A stretch of 64,000 nucleotides of DNA from Lachnospiraceae bacterium (GCA_021770345.1 JAETRD010000011.1:62001-126000), one strand, 5' to 3'. Shown: positions 45,554-55,851, counted from the first letter of the stretch. Translations and numbers: made by a program. Notes: generated from the letters alone by a model not told the origin.

Positions 45554-46491
45554 GCGTCCACACCGTCGGCAATCCCCGTGACAATCTTCTGCTGGTATTC
45601 CTCGGTCGCCATCTTCATATCCTCGTCGGCGTTGGACATATAGCCCATCTCCACAATCGTCACCGGAACCTGGCACCAGTTGATGCCGCTCATCGTGTCG
45701 GTCTCCCAGACGTACTGCCTGTTGCAGCCGGTCGCTGCCACGAGCCCGTCAAGCACATTCGTCGCAAGCGCCTTGCTCTGCTCATAGAGCGCACTGTTGT
45801 AGGGATTGGACGCCGTCTGACACAGCGTCATCGCCCCGTTTACCGAAGCGTCCGAAGAACCGTTCGCATGAATCCGCAAGAATGCATCGGCTCCGGCATT
45901 GTTCGCCGTCACGGCGCGCTCGGCATTGCTGATATTCACGTCGTTTGTCGTCCGTATCATCAGCACCTGATAACCCCTGGCATTTAACTCCGCTTCCAGC
46001 TTCAGCGAAACCTGAAGCGTCAGCTCATACTCGGCAAGGCCGCTCGCCACACCGGCGGTACCAGAGGCCACCTTCGCCTTTGTCTCCGATGCGCCCGGCC
46101 CGACCGGCTCCTGCTCACTGTTGCCCTTCCCCTGATGTCCCGCATCAATCACGATGAGCGGCTGTCCTTCCTGCTGCACGGCTCCCGCCGCACTGTCCGC
46201 CGCGGCCGGCTGCTCCGTGCCTGCCCGCTCCGGCTCCTCCGTATCCGGCACGGCTTCTGCCTCATCCTTCTGTGTGTTTTCCGGCTGCCCCGTACCCGGC
46301 AGTCTCTCCTCCGTTCCGATCTCTGCCGCTTCCGTCAACCCCGGTTCCTGCGTCTCGGTCTGACGCACGGTATCCGGCTCTCCCGCCGCATAGCCGCCTG
46401 TCTTTTCTCCCCCGCAGGCCGCCGCAAAAAGCAGCGCACAGACCGCGAGAACTGCCGGCAGATACGTTATGATTTTCTTTTTATGTTTCAT
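45538..46491 (-). CDS. N-acetylmuramoyl-L-alanine amidase lipoprotein (Amidase_3)
   Basis: A 317-residue surface lipoprotein: signal peptide with lipobox Ala-Ala-Ala-Cys26, a Glu/Thr/Pro/Ala-rich linker of about 80 residues, and an Amidase_3 domain. Zinc ligands are suggested by VIDAGHQG (His), GLAEYELTL (Glu) and [11 protein letters not shown] (His); the catalytic Glu lies in [10 protein letters not shown]. It cleaves the bond between MurNAc and the stem peptide. It is the second of two adjacent amidase genes, 24 bases after the amidase-deacetylase fusion, so the two are likely cotranscribed. Confidence 0.93.
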   Translation of the reverse strand: MKHKKKIITYLPAVLAVCALLFAAACGGEKTGGYAAGEPDTVRQTETQEPGLTEAAEIGTEERLPGTGQPENTQKDEAEAVPDTEEPERAGTEQPAAADSAAGAVQQEGQPLIVIDAGHQGKGNSEQEPVGPGASETKAKVASGTAGVASGLAEYELTLQVSLKLEAELNARGYQVLMIRTTNDVNISNAERAVTANNAGADAFLRIHANGSSDASVNGAMTLCQTASNPYNSALYEQSKALATNVLDGLVAATGCNRQYVWETDTMSGINWCQVPVTIVEMGYMSNADEDMKMATEEYQQKIVTGIADGVDAYFGR

Positions 46492-46515
46492 TCTTATATT
46501 TCCTCTCTTCCCCCG

Positions 46516-48096
46516 CTACAGAGTCCCGAACGTATACCCCTGCTCTCTCGCCGCATCGATAAAATCGCCGAGTATCTCTGTGTTGGTCTCCGATTCCCCG
46601 TGAAGCAGATAGATTGCCCCCGGATGAAGCTTATCCACCAGCTTTTTCAAACTTTCCGCCGCATCCGGCTGATTGTTGACATCGTAGTCGAGATAGGCAA
46701 AACTCCAGAATACGCTGGTGTAATTACAGTTATTTACCAGCGCTAAAGACTGTTCGCTGAACTTCCCCGCCGGATAGCGGAACAGGCGCATCTCATAGTC
46801 GAAATTCTCTTTGATATACGCGTGGTTCCCCATGACCTCCTCCTTCTGCTCCGCAAGCGTCTGAGACGGAAGCCCCTTAGACGGGTGCGTCACCGAGTGG
46901 TTTCCCACCACATGTCCCTCGTCGATCATGCGTTTCACAAGCTCCGGCTGCTCTTTCGCGTAGGGCTCGGTCACAAAAAATACCGCTTTGACGCCCTTTT
47001 CCTTCAATGTATTCAAAATCGATTCCGAAAATCCGTATTCGTAGCCCTCGTCAACCGTCAGATAGATCGTCTTTTCGTTTTCTTTGATAAATAACGCGCT
47101 CTTGTCACCGTACTCTTCCTGCGCCGCGATCGCATCGAGCGGACGGTTCCACTCGTCGGTATGCGAGCCAAGCCCCCAGTCCCTGCCGGCGGCATCAAGC
47201 TGTTCCACATTCGCAATCTGTGTATGCGCAGCCTGCCCCTGCGAGTTGTCTTCCGACGACGCCGTGCCTGCGGATGCAGCGCCATCCTCTGATGGCGCGC
47301 CACCTGCGGATGGCGTATTATCCGACGGCGTACCTGTAGCCGACTCACCAAATTCCCCGTAGACCGCCAGCACCGCGTCTCCGATGGCAGCGGCATACCG
47401 CTCCAGCTGATCATCAAACAGCTTATTGTCGTTATCGTTATTGATAAACCCGAGCTCCACGATACAGGACGGCATTTTCGAATTCAGGTTGAGATAATAG
47501 TCCCCGTCCGAGCCCTTCTGCGTTCCCCGCTTCACGCCCCGGTCTTTCTGCACACCGGCATCGCTCAGCCCCTTCATAATCCGCTCCGCCAGGCTCTTTG
47601 TCTCCTCGTTTGCATCGCTGCGCACCCAGGTTTCCACGCCCCGGCCCTCGCCGTCATTCCGGTGCAGGGAAATCAGATAGTCCGCCCCGGCCTCATTTGC
47701 CACGTCACAGCGCTCCGAAAGCTTTAAGAAAACATCCGTCTCCCGCGTCATCACGACCGTGACATTCTTTTCTTTCAGATAGTCCGCCACTGCCAGTGCT
47801 ATTTTTAAATTATCGTCCTTCTCATATCTTCCCTTATAATCGGAGCCGTTGTCCTTGCCCCCATGCCCCGCATCAATACAGACGACGGGTCCCGTATGCT
47901 CCTCCCCCGGCTCCTCGTCGGGCGTCATCTCATAGTCTGCAGATACCGGCGGGGTTTTGGGGAAAAGCAGCTCCAAAAGTTTTCCGCCGCCCCGGAATGC
48001 CGCCACAACCAAAAGAAGCTGCAGCAGACAATATCCGATGCTTACAAGATTGCGGATGCGTCTCTTTTTTCGTATCCTCTGTCTCTTTTCGTCCAC
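46516..48096 (-). CDS. Amidase_3-PdaA fusion (CwlD-like amidase plus muramic delta-lactam deacetylase)
   Basis: A 526-residue membrane-anchored protein (helix about 17-36). Residues about 70-250 are a zinc amidase: His78 in CIDAGHGG, Glu92, His145 in LISLHRND and the catalytic Glu214 in CIVELGFINN. A Ser/Gly/Ala-rich linker covers about 250-295. Residues about 305-526 are a PdaA-type NodB deacetylase: TIYLTVDEGYEYG with Asp349, GNHSVTHPS with His400 and His404, RYPAGKFSE, FWSFAYLDYD and PGAIYLLH with His499. In B. subtilis CwlD and PdaA are separate and act in sequence to form muramic-delta-lactam of spore cortex. Here both steps would be in one chain. Confidence 0.93.
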   Translation of the reverse strand: MDEKRQRIRKKRRIRNLVSIGYCLLQLLLVVAAFRGGGKLLELLFPKTPPVSADYEMTPDEEPGEEHTGPVVCIDAGHGGKDNGSDYKGRYEKDDNLKIALAVADYLKEKNVTVVMTRETDVFLKLSERCDVANEAGADYLISLHRNDGEGRGVETWVRSDANEETKSLAERIMKGLSDAGVQKDRGVKRGTQKGSDGDYYLNLNSKMPSCIVELGFINNDNDNKLFDDQLERYAAAIGDAVLAVYGEFGESATGTPSDNTPSAGGAPSEDGAASAGTASSEDNSQGQAAHTQIANVEQLDAAGRDWGLGSHTDEWNRPLDAIAAQEEYGDKSALFIKENEKTIYLTVDEGYEYGFSESILNTLKEKGVKAVFFVTEPYAKEQPELVKRMIDEGHVVGNHSVTHPSKGLPSQTLAEQKEEVMGNHAYIKENFDYEMRLFRYPAGKFSEQSLALVNNCNYTSVFWSFAYLDYDVNNQPDAAESLKKLVDKLHPGAIYLLHGESETNTEILGDFIDAAREQGYTFGTL

Positions 48097-48266
48097 GTTT
48101 CTCTCACTTTTTCTCGTATTCTGCGGCGCCTCTCACACTGCGGACGGCACCGACACCGTTTTTATTGTAATACATACCGCAAAAAAAGCACAACATCGGA
48201 ATTTATAATTTTTTCTTAAGAATTTATGATTCTCATACTCTCAGTGGACAAGCGTACCGAAACCGT

Positions 48267-49472
48267 CTATAAAAGGAACTGCGCCAGCACATAATTGCTG
48301 ACATCCTGTCCCCGCTCCGTCAGAAAAATTCTTCCGGCCCGCTTTACCAGAAGATTTTCCCCCTGCAGCTTCGCGAGAACTTCCGCGTAGACCGCCTCGA
48401 TGGATACGCCGAACGCCTTCTCGAAATCCGCACGGCTGATCCCCTCCATCATCCGAAGCCCCAGAAACATAAATTCCTCGATCTGTGCTTTTCTGGTTAT
48501 ACGCTCCGCCGACGCGTGGAGATTCGTGGCCGGCAGTTCCTCGTTCTCGTTCTGCCAGAGCCCCTCCCTTAAGTGTTTCGTCTGCTCGATATAGGGGTAC
48601 AGCTCCCGGATGTTGGTGTAGCGGATATTCTCCATCAAAGATGCGGCGCCAAGGCCGAAGCCCAGATAATTTTCCCGCCTCCAGTACCCGACATTGTGCA
48701 TACAGGCAAAGCCGGGCTTTGCAAAATTGGAAATCTCATAATGCATATAGCCTGCCTCGGCGAGCAGCTGTTCCGTCAGCTTCGTCATACGGTAGACCTC
48801 GTTCTCCGTGGGCAGTTCCACCGGCTGCAATCCTGCCTGCTGCTTGACCGCATCGAATTTGTAAAGCTCATAAAACGGCGTCCCCTTCTCGATGATCAGC
48901 GAGTAGGCGGAGATATGCTCCGGCTTTAAGCGCAGCACCTGCTGCAGCGTCTGATAAAAGCTCTCCGCGGTCTGCCCCGGCAGAGAATTCATGATGTCCA
49001 CATTGATGTTGTCAAACCCGTTGCGCCGCGCCAGATCAAATGTTTTCAGGAACTGGTCAAACGTGTGGATTCTCCCTAACATTTTCAGCTGTGCGTCGTC
49101 CGCCGACTGCAGCCCGATGCTGACGCGGTTGATTCCCGCCCTGCGGTACACAAAAAACATGCGATCGGTCACCGTCCCCGGATTGCACTCAATCGTCACC
49201 TCCGCATCGCGCACAATCGAAAAAGAGCGGCGGAGTGCCTCCATAATCCGCTCTGTCTGCGTCTCCCTGAGCCAGGATGGCGTCCCGCCGCCGATGTATA
49301 CCGTCGACACACAGTAGTCGCGGCATTTCGTCCCATAATATGCAATTTCAGAAAGCAGCGCCTCCACATAGGCATTCTGCGTGTCCTCATCCGCCGGAAA
49401 AGATAAAAAGTCGCAGTACAGACATTTTTTGATGCAGAACGGGATGTGGACATATAATTCCAGATTCCTCAT
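48267..49472 (-). CDS. hemW: Radical SAM heme chaperone HemW
   Basis: A 401-residue radical-SAM protein related to coproporphyrinogen dehydrogenase. The cluster motif is CIKKCLYCDF, followed by VYIGGGTPSWL, IECNPGTVT, GINRVSIGLQSADD and the C-terminal EEFMFLGLRMMEG and KRAGRIFLTERG of HemW. It inserts or transports heme rather than oxidising coproporphyrinogen; the HemW assignment rests on the short N terminus and on its neighbour lepA, a pairing conserved in Firmicutes. Start at 49472 lies seven bases after lepA stops. Confidence 0.93.
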   Translation of the reverse strand: MRNLELYVHIPFCIKKCLYCDFLSFPADEDTQNAYVEALLSEIAYYGTKCRDYCVSTVYIGGGTPSWLRETQTERIMEALRRSFSIVRDAEVTIECNPGTVTDRMFFVYRRAGINRVSIGLQSADDAQLKMLGRIHTFDQFLKTFDLARRNGFDNINVDIMNSLPGQTAESFYQTLQQVLRLKPEHISAYSLIIEKGTPFYELYKFDAVKQQAGLQPVELPTENEVYRMTKLTEQLLAEAGYMHYEISNFAKPGFACMHNVGYWRRENYLGFGLGAASLMENIRYTNIRELYPYIEQTKHLREGLWQNENEELPATNLHASAERITRKAQIEEFMFLGLRMMEGISRADFEKAFGVSIEAVYAEVLAKLQGENLLVKRAGRIFLTERGQDVSNYVLAQFLL

Positions 49473-49479
49473 ACGCTCA

Positions 49480-51291
49480 CTAATCCTCGTCTAATTTCAG
49501 CACGCTCATAAAGGCCTCCTGCGGAATCTCCACGTTTCCTACCTGGCGCATCCGCTTCTTGCCCTCCTTCTGCTTCTCCAAAAGCTTTCTCTTCCGGGAG
49601 ATATCGCCGCCGTAGCACTTGGCAAGCACATCCTTGCGCATCGCCTTCACGGTCTCCCGCGCAATCACCTTTCCGCCCACAGCCGCCTGAATCGGAATCT
49701 CAAACAGGTGTCTCGGAATCTCCTCCTTTAAGCGCTCGCACATCCTTCTGCCGCGCTCGTAGGCGCTGTCCTTAAACACGATAAAAGAGAGCGCGTCCAC
49801 CTGCTCCCGGTTGATCAGGATATCAAGCTTCACGAGCTCCGAGCGCTCATACCCTTTCAGCTCATAGTCAAACGACGCATAGCCCCTCGAACGGGATTTC
49901 AACGCGTCAAAAAAGTCGTAGATAATCTCGTTGAGCGGCAGGTCATACTTGATGAGCGCCCTTGTCTCCTCTAAATATTCCATGCTGATATAGACGCCCC
50001 GGCGTTCCTGGCACAGCGTCATGATGGCTCCCACATAGTCGCTCGTCACCATGATCTCCGCGGCAACCACAGGCTCTTCCATATATTCGATCTCCGACGG
50101 ATCGGGCAGATTCGACGGATTGGTCAGTTCGATCATCTCCCCGTTCGTCTTGTGCACCTTATAGATAACGCCCGGCGCCGTCGTCACAAGATCCAGGCCA
50201 AACTCCCGCTCTAAACGCTCCTGGATAATCTCGAGGTGGAGCAATCCCAAAAATCCGCAGCGGAACCCGAATCCGAGCGCCAGAGAGGTCTCCGGCTCAT
50301 AGTGCAGGGAAGCGTCGTTAATCTGCAATTTCTCCAACGCATCCCGCAAATCCGGATACTTTGCGCTGTCCGCCGGATACATGCCGCAGTACACCATCGG
50401 GTTGACCTTCTTGTAGCCCGGCAGCGGCTCCTCACACGGCCTTGCCGCATTTGTCACGGTATCGCCGACACGCGTGTCCCGCACGTTCTTGATGCTCGCG
50501 CACAGATAGCCGACCATGCCCGCCGACAGCTCGTCGCAGGGAATAAACTGCCCCGCGCCGAAATACCCGACTTCCGTCACCTCGGACTGCGCGCCGGTGG
50601 CCATCATCCGGATCATATCGCCGACTTTCACCGTGCCCTCCTTGACGCGGCAGAATACGATCACGCCTTTATAGGAGTCGTAGAGCGCGTCAAAAATCAG
50701 CGCCTTAAGCGGCGCGGCGGCGTCACCGGACGGCGCCGGAATCTTTGTCACGATCTGTTCTAACACCTCGTCGATATTGAGGCCTGTCTTTGCGGAAATC
50801 CGCGGCGCGTCCTCCGCCTCGATGCCGATCACATCCTCAATCTCCCGCACGACCTCGTCCGGCTGTGCGCTCGGCAGGTCTATCTTATTGATGACCGGCA
50901 TCACGTCCAGATTGTGGTCTAAGGCCAGATACACATTCGCGAGCGTCTGCGCCTCCACCCCCTGCGCCGCGTCCACGACAAGAATCGCGCCGTCGCAGGC
51001 CGCAAGGCTCCGGGACACCTCATAATTGAAATCGACGTGTCCCGGCGTGTCGATGAGGTTAAAGATATACTCCTCCCCGTCCTTTGCCCGATAGATAATG
51101 CGCACGGCCTGCGACTTGATCGTGATTCCCCGCTCGCGCTCCAGTTCCATATTGTCGAGCACCTGCGCCTGCATCTCCCTGCTCGTCAGCGTCCCCGTGC
51201 TCTCGATAATGCGGTCCGCGAGCGTGGATTTGCCGTGGTCTATATGTGCAATAATACAAAAATTACGGATTTTACTCTGATCGATCGACAT
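49480..51291 (-). CDS. lepA: Elongation factor 4 (LepA)
   Basis: A 603-residue translational GTPase that acts on stalled or initiating ribosomes. The G domain is complete: [43 protein letters not shown]. Domains III-V are present and the LepA-specific C-terminal domain ends in [20 protein letters not shown] (split in the protein) and [14 protein letters not shown]. The start at 51291 gives the normal family length and follows GGAAGG; the frame is open for 13 more codons, which overlap the preceding ABC gene. Confidence 0.97.
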   Translation of the reverse strand: MSIDQSKIRNFCIIAHIDHGKSTLADRIIESTGTLTSREMQAQVLDNMELERERGITIKSQAVRIIYRAKDGEEYIFNLIDTPGHVDFNYEVSRSLAACDGAILVVDAAQGVEAQTLANVYLALDHNLDVMPVINKIDLPSAQPDEVVREIEDVIGIEAEDAPRISAKTGLNIDEVLEQIVTKIPAPSGDAAAPLKALIFDALYDSYKGVIVFCRVKEGTVKVGDMIRMMATGAQSEVTEVGYFGAGQFIPCDELSAGMVGYLCASIKNVRDTRVGDTVTNAARPCEEPLPGYKKVNPMVYCGMYPADSAKYPDLRDALEKLQINDASLHYEPETSLALGFGFRCGFLGLLHLEIIQERLEREFGLDLVTTAPGVIYKVHKTNGEMIELTNPSNLPDPSEIEYMEEPVVAAEIMVTSDYVGAIMTLCQERRGVYISMEYLEETRALIKYDLPLNEIIYDFFDALKSRSRGYASFDYELKGYERSELVKLDILINREQVDALSFIVFKDSAYERGRRMCERLKEEIPRHLFEIPIQAAVGGKVIARETVKAMRKDVLAKCYGGDISRKRKLLEKQKEGKKRMRQVGNVEIPQEAFMSVLKLDED

Positions 51292-51307
51292 AAAGCTGAT
51301 ACCTTCC

Positions 51308-51967
51308 TTACTGTTTTCCATGTCTCCCATTATAAGTGACAGGCCATGGAAACGTCAAGTGATACCAGACCGCAAACACGATGCAGAGCACGCCCGCCGC
51401 AAGCAGAATCCACTTCTCCCGTATCTGCCCCGCCTGCATCGAAAACAGATACAGCTTTCCCAGATATTTTTTCGCGCCTCCGATATTGGCAATGTAATAG
51501 ACAACCGGTATCATGTAGGCGAATACCACGTTGTCGGAAACCGCAAACACCGCAAGTCCGAGTCCGCCCAGAAAACAAGTGTCCGCCAGAAATGCGTACA
51601 TGCCCTCCGCCATCGAGAAGTCGCAGTTTCCCGCTTTCAGGTAAAACAGAAACCCGAAGCCCGCGAGCAGTAAAAAGAATACGCTCTGCGCAATGCGAAT
51701 CAGCGATACCACGGCCATGGATTCCTTTTTCGAACGGACCACATCAAAAATCTCGCGGTTCATATCCGGCGCGAACACCGGCATCAAAAGAATGATGCCC
51801 AGAAAAGACAGGTACATTTCAATCACCTTCGCGCTCTGTACCCCGTCCAGATTTCTTGTTCCCATAAAAAGCGGCGCGGCCAGGCAAAATGCGACGGCCG
51901 CCGCGAGATACGGGAGCAGATTATGCCGCAGGTTTACCAGTGCGATTCTGCCGTATCTTTCTGCCAC
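51308..51967 (-). CDS. ABC-2 type membrane protein, second permease-like subunit
   Basis: A membrane protein of about 219 residues with six hydrophobic helices. It appears to be the C-terminal-type half of an ABC-2 permease in which the matching first protein is encoded just upstream. GTG at 51967 is preferred because a G-rich SD-like stretch precedes it; ATG at 51997 has no SD and would lengthen it by 10 residues. It overlaps the first permease gene by 47 bases. It is the last gene of the three-gene transporter set, 16 bases before lepA. Substrate unknown. Confidence 0.78.
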   Translation of the reverse strand: MAERYGRIALVNLRHNLLPYLAAAVAFCLAAPLFMGTRNLDGVQSAKVIEMYLSFLGIILLMPVFAPDMNREIFDVVRSKKESMAVVSLIRIAQSVFFLLLAGFGFLFYLKAGNCDFSMAEGMYAFLADTCFLGGLGLAVFAVSDNVVFAYMIPVVYYIANIGGAKKYLGKLYLFSMQAGQIREKWILLAAGVLCIVFAVWYHLTFPWPVTYNGRHGKQ

Positions 51968-53105
51968 TGCCCATGCCCCCTCTCCTCTTTTTCTCATAAA
52001 TCAATCCGGTGACAATCACCAGAAACACGGCTGCCGCGCTGTACGCCAGACGGTTCCGAATCAATTCCGGCAGCATGGAGAAAAATTGCTCCGTTGCACC
52101 TGCGGAATTAAACCGCGGAATCATATTGCAGCCCACAAACCGCAGGCCCATACCGCTTCCCATAAAAACGGAACCAAACCAAAGCGCACCGCAGAGCAGC
52201 ACGGACAGCACGCTCTCCGTCAGCTCCGCAATCAGATACGAGACGGCCGTCACAAATAAAACCGTCGGCAAAAGCCACAGCACACTGTACTTTGCATACG
52301 CCAGATAATCCGGCGCCACCCCCAGCGCCTTCGCCACATAAATGTACTGTAAGGCCGCAAAATGCGCGACAATCAACACCGGTACAAACAGTACCGCAAC
52401 CATCGCAAGATACCTTGCCGCAATCACCGCCGCAGACGAGGCGGACTTTGTGTACAGCACCTGCGCCGCCTGACTCCTCCTGTCGAGAAGCACCCGCGCC
52501 ACGCCAAAAAACGCCGGCAGAATCCCGAGAATAATTCCCACATAATCACAGAACAGCCGTGCATATGCGCCCGTCACACGATCCGTCTCACAGATTGCCT
52601 CATATTCCTCTAACGCCTGCTCATAAGTCATCGGAATTCCCGTCTGTCTGAGACTCTCTGCGCTATAACTGCTCCCCGGCCCGATCAGTCCCGCAACCTC
52701 CGCCATCGCCTCCTGAAATTCGGAAAAACGAAGTCCTTCTCTTACCCCGGGCATCTCTTCCTCTGTCCACTGCGCCTCTGTCCGGCCGGTGATCTCCGAA
52801 ATGATATCCCCGATTCGCCGCATCGCCTCTTCATCCGGAATCACTTCCTTATAAAAGCCGATCGGATACGTCGTAAACGAACGCTGTCCGTATTCCCTGA
52901 CAAGATTTTCCAGCGTATGCTCCATAATCGCGGTTTCGTCCGTCGTATAGACAATGCCGTAGTTATCCCCTCCCGGCGCCGGCTTTACGAGAACAGAAGA
53001 ATCCATCTGCGTGATATAAAACATAACCAGAACAATAAAATAAGCGTAAAACAAAACGTTTTTCAGCCACATCTTACATTCCTGTCCCAGAAGTGAGAAA
53101 ACCAT
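51921..53105 (-). CDS. ABC-2 type permease with large extracellular loop
   Basis: A 394-residue membrane protein. One helix at about 17-35, then an extracellular region of about 150 residues, then five to six helices from about 190 on. The layout fits ABC-2 family exporters. The C terminus is basic and glycine-rich. The start at 53105 is directly after the ATPase stop (53106), so the genes are coupled. The second permease-like gene overlaps its end. Likely a heteromeric exporter of unknown substrate. Confidence 0.85.
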   Translation of the reverse strand: MVFSLLGQECKMWLKNVLFYAYFIVLVMFYITQMDSSVLVKPAPGGDNYGIVYTTDETAIMEHTLENLVREYGQRSFTTYPIGFYKEVIPDEEAMRRIGDIISEITGRTEAQWTEEEMPGVREGLRFSEFQEAMAEVAGLIGPGSSYSAESLRQTGIPMTYEQALEEYEAICETDRVTGAYARLFCDYVGIILGILPAFFGVARVLLDRRSQAAQVLYTKSASSAAVIAARYLAMVAVLFVPVLIVAHFAALQYIYVAKALGVAPDYLAYAKYSVLWLLPTVLFVTAVSYLIAELTESVLSVLLCGALWFGSVFMGSGMGLRFVGCNMIPRFNSAGATEQFFSMLPELIRNRLAYSAAAVFLVIVTGLIYEKKRRGGMGSGRKIRQNRTGKPAA

Positions 53106-53981
53106 TTAATTTTCCCCCCTTCTGTTCATCAGATACATGTACGCGTCCTCCACGTCAGGCTCCGTCTTCTGCGCTCCGGCAAACGGCTCTTCTTCCGAGA
53201 GAAAGCGTATCTCGGCGCGGCTGCCCTTCGTGTGCATCGCGGTGACCAGATACCGGCGTTTTACTTTTTCCAGCTCCGACTTTGAGACCTCCGCCGTATA
53301 TACTTTTCCGGCCGCCTGCGCGAGCAGTTCATCCACCGTGCCGGTAAATCGCAGCGTTCCCTCGTCGAGCACGGCAATGTTCTCGCAGGTCGCCTCGATA
53401 TCGCCCACGATATGGGTCGAGAGAATGACGATCCGGTCGCGCGCGATATCGCTTAAAATATTGCGGAAGCGCACGCGCTCCTCCGGGTCAAGCCCCGCGG
53501 TCGGCTCATCCACAATCAGAACTCTCGGGTCGTTTAACAACGCCTGCGCGATTCCGAGCCTTCTGCGCATGCCCCCGGACATCGCTTTCACTCTGGTGCG
53601 ATAATTCTCTCCCAGATTTACCTGCTCTAACAGGAGCGGAATCCGCTCTCTCCTGTCCGCCTTTGACAATCCCGAGAGCGTTCCGAGATAATCCATCGCC
53701 TCGTAGACACTCATCCCTCCGTACATCGAGAAATCCTGCGGCAGGTACCCTGTCATAGCGCGGATTTCTTTCCTCTGTCGAATGTCGGTCCCGCAGACAG
53801 ACGCCGTACCGCTGTCCGCCGGAAGGAGGGTGACAAGAATCTTCATCAGCGTCGTCTTGCCCGCGCCGTTTCTCCCCAAAAGCCCGAACATGCCCTCCGG
53901 GATCGTCAGGTTCAGATGTTTTAATGCCTGTTTTTTTCCGTAATTTTTGCAGATGTCCTGCAAAACAATCTCTGTCTTCAT
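53106..53981 (-). CDS. ABC transporter ATP-binding protein
   Basis: A 291-residue ATPase of the ABC-2/DrrA type: Walker A GLLGRNGAGKTTLMK, Q-loop YLPQDFSMYGGM, signature AMSGGMRRRLGIAQAL, Walker B VLIVDEPTAGLD and an H-loop in ILSTHIVGDIE. A C-terminal extension of about 80 residues carries the VYTAEVSKSELEKVK region seen in antibiotic or bacteriocin exporters. The start at 53981 follows AGGAG; an earlier ATG at 54017 lacks a good SD. It is the first gene of the three-gene set. Confidence 0.94.
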   Translation of the reverse strand: MKTEIVLQDICKNYGKKQALKHLNLTIPEGMFGLLGRNGAGKTTLMKILVTLLPADSGTASVCGTDIRQRKEIRAMTGYLPQDFSMYGGMSVYEAMDYLGTLSGLSKADRRERIPLLLEQVNLGENYRTRVKAMSGGMRRRLGIAQALLNDPRVLIVDEPTAGLDPEERVRFRNILSDIARDRIVILSTHIVGDIEATCENIAVLDEGTLRFTGTVDELLAQAAGKVYTAEVSKSELEKVKRRYLVTAMHTKGSRAEIRFLSEEEPFAGAQKTEPDVEDAYMYLMNRRGEN

Positions 53982-54059
53982 CCGGTATGCTCCTCTCTTT
54001 TTGTCTGTCTTTAGCATACCGGCAAATTCTCAATATTTTCTCTACTTTTTTGCAAAATA

Positions 54060-54524
54060 TCAATGCCCCTCTATATTGTCCGCAAACGGGGCCGATGTGC
54101 TTACGGAAATCATGTAATATCCGTCCTCCGTCTCCCTGATATAACAATCCCACCCGTCAAACACATAGTACTTCGACATACAATCTTCTATTTCCGCTTC
54201 CTGCATTTCCGTTGAAAACAGGACAGCAGACACACAGTCCACATGGTTCCCGGTTCCCGACGCATTCCCTGTCTGCGATTCAATGCTTACAATTTCAATA
54301 TCGGAAATTTCACGTTCCAGATTCGTCCGCAATCTATTGCTCTGTTTTTTGGTTGCAATATGATTTGCGCACATGCCAAAGATTTCATACAGTCCCCAGG
54401 CTCCTGCCAGCACAACCGGCAAAAATAATACCACAATCCAGATTCTTTTCTTCCATTTCATAAACTGTCTCCGCAAATCCGCTTTCATCCGTTCTTTTTC
54501 CAAAATGAAACCGGCTTTGTTCAC
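54060..54524 (-). CDS. Membrane-anchored protein of unknown function
   Basis: A protein of up to 154 residues with a basic N terminus, one transmembrane helix (about 28-48) and an extracellular acidic domain. No family is recognised. The GTG start at 54524 overlaps the stop of the hydrolase gene (GTGA), indicating translational coupling; ATG at 54488 would give 142 residues. It is the third gene of the small membrane protein-hydrolase-unknown operon. Confidence 0.7.
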   Translation of the reverse strand: MNKAGFILEKERMKADLRRQFMKWKKRIWIVVLFLPVVLAGAWGLYEIFGMCANHIATKKQSNRLRTNLEREISDIEIVSIESQTGNASGTGNHVDCVSAVLFSTEMQEAEIEDCMSKYYVFDGWDCYIRETEDGYYMISVSTSAPFADNIEGH

Positions 54525-55534
54525 ATCGTTTCGTCTATGGGCATATAGGCGTCAAGGTATTCCGTTATCTTTCGCATATATTTCCCGTACACTTTGTTGT
54601 CATTCTGCAGGCCGTGCCCGGAATGCTCACACAGATAGTAATCGTGCGGAACATGGTTCTCCTCGAGCGCGGCAAGAAGCCTTTTCGAGCCTTCATAGGG
54701 TTGGATTTTATCATATTTCCCATACGCCACGAGCGTAGGAACGCTGTTTTCGTCTATCCAGAGCAGCGCGGAGATATCTTTTATCTCTTCGTCATACTCC
54801 GGTGTACCGAACTCTGCCCGAAGTTCTTTTCCCGCCATCGCCCCGAACATCTCCCTTGCGGCCGCGTCGCTTTCTTCTGTTCCGAGGTCAAATCCGTAGC
54901 ATTTCCAGTCTTCGGGATAAAACGAAGACGGCCCCACCGCTCCAAACACCATTTTGACCGGTACCGGCGAAGTCTTTGCGTCGCGGTATGCATACAGCAG
55001 GGCGAGGCAGCAGCCCGCGGAACCGCCGGAAATCGCCATCTCGTCAATAGGATACCCCAGTTTTTCCGCTTCCGCAATCACATAAGGGATACTCTCTTTG
55101 ATTTCCATCGACTGGGAGTAGACGCTTGCGTCGGGATGCTCCTCACTGACCAGCGTATAATTAATGCCTGCTGTCACATAGCCTCTCTGGCAAAGCCACT
55201 CTAATATTTCGGCATCGCCGGATTTATCTCCACTGGTGAATCCTCCCGCATGGAGATATACCACCAATCCATAACTGCTCTTTGTATCATCGGCCGGGAG
55301 ATAGAGATCAAATTTATTGGCTTCCCCCTCCCCGTATGCAATATCATTGTATACCCTGCCGACGGAATCATTCCAGTCGACCGAAAATTCGTCCCCGAAC
55401 GGATTGTATGTCATTTTAAATGCAACCGACCCTCCGAACGCAACAAGAAACGCTGCAACATAGATAACGCCCCACATCACTCTGCCCCTCCGTTTCTCCT
55501 TCTTCTCTTTCGTCTCTTTCCTCTCTCTTCTCAT
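54521..55534 (-). CDS. Membrane-anchored alpha/beta hydrolase (esterase-like)
   Basis: A 337-residue protein with a basic N terminus, one membrane helix (about 20-38) and an extracytoplasmic alpha/beta hydrolase domain of the BD-FAE/esterase-lipase type. The oxyanion motif is HAGGFTSGD, the nucleophile elbow GGSAGCC, the acid Asp in AYGKYDKIQP and the His in HSGHGL. The start at 55534 follows GGAGG and overlaps the stop of the small upstream gene by four bases; 65 further codons upstream in frame are not used. Substrate unknown; a carbohydrate or peptide ester is possible. Confidence 0.88.
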   Translation of the reverse strand: MRRERKETKEKKEKRRGRVMWGVIYVAAFLVAFGGSVAFKMTYNPFGDEFSVDWNDSVGRVYNDIAYGEGEANKFDLYLPADDTKSSYGLVVYLHAGGFTSGDKSGDAEILEWLCQRGYVTAGINYTLVSEEHPDASVYSQSMEIKESIPYVIAEAEKLGYPIDEMAISGGSAGCCLALLYAYRDAKTSPVPVKMVFGAVGPSSFYPEDWKCYGFDLGTEESDAAAREMFGAMAGKELRAEFGTPEYDEEIKDISALLWIDENSVPTLVAYGKYDKIQPYEGSKRLLAALEENHVPHDYYLCEHSGHGLQNDNKVYGKYMRKITEYLDAYMPIDETM

Positions 55535-55677
55535 AAAAAGTTTCCTCCGAACAGGGTGCCTCCCAGCAGAACATTCAGAACCGCCCGGACTGCCAGCCTT
55601 CCCAAAACGGCTGCCGTGACAATGACGATGGCTAAGATAAGAATCCGTTTCTGTGTAAGTGTCATATTTATAACCAT
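55531..55677 (-). CDS. Small membrane protein (48 residues)
   Basis: A short ORF with one or two hydrophobic stretches (ILILAIVIVTAAVLG, then LNVLLGGTLF). AAGGAG stands before the ATG at 55677, although only one or two bases away; a second ATG at 55665 is an alternative. It ends in an ATGA overlap with the hydrolase start. Location and coupling suggest it is real and works with the hydrolase. No homology is recognised. Confidence 0.6.
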   Translation of the reverse strand: MVINMTLTQKRILILAIVIVTAAVLGRLAVRAVLNVLLGGTLFGGNFL

Positions 55678-55749
55678 GCTCCTTTCTCGGTGTGTGAATT
55701 TGGGCGTAAGCACAAATTCTTTTCCCCATTCCTGCTTTTTTTGATGTTC

Positions 55750-55778
55750 TTGACAGTTCAGATGAATTGCGCTATGGT
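55750..55778 (+). promoter_or_regulatory. Putative promoter of the TetR-type gene
   Basis: TTGACA (55750-55755), a 17-base spacer and TATGGT (55773-55778), 73 bases before the regulator start. The divergent hydrolase operon starts at 55677, so the regulator could bind this shared region. Confidence 0.65.
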
Positions 55779-55851
55779 AATTGATGATACATCTGTTTCG
55801 TCGATACAATTATATCTGCGAAATCAGATTCCGTCAACGGGAGGGATAAAA

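Noticed and set aside
45023-45676. A 217-codon frame antisense to the membrane protein and amidase genes
   Set aside because: Composition is rich in Arg/Gly/Lys/Gln with no motif, and both opposing genes have clear membrane or domain signatures.
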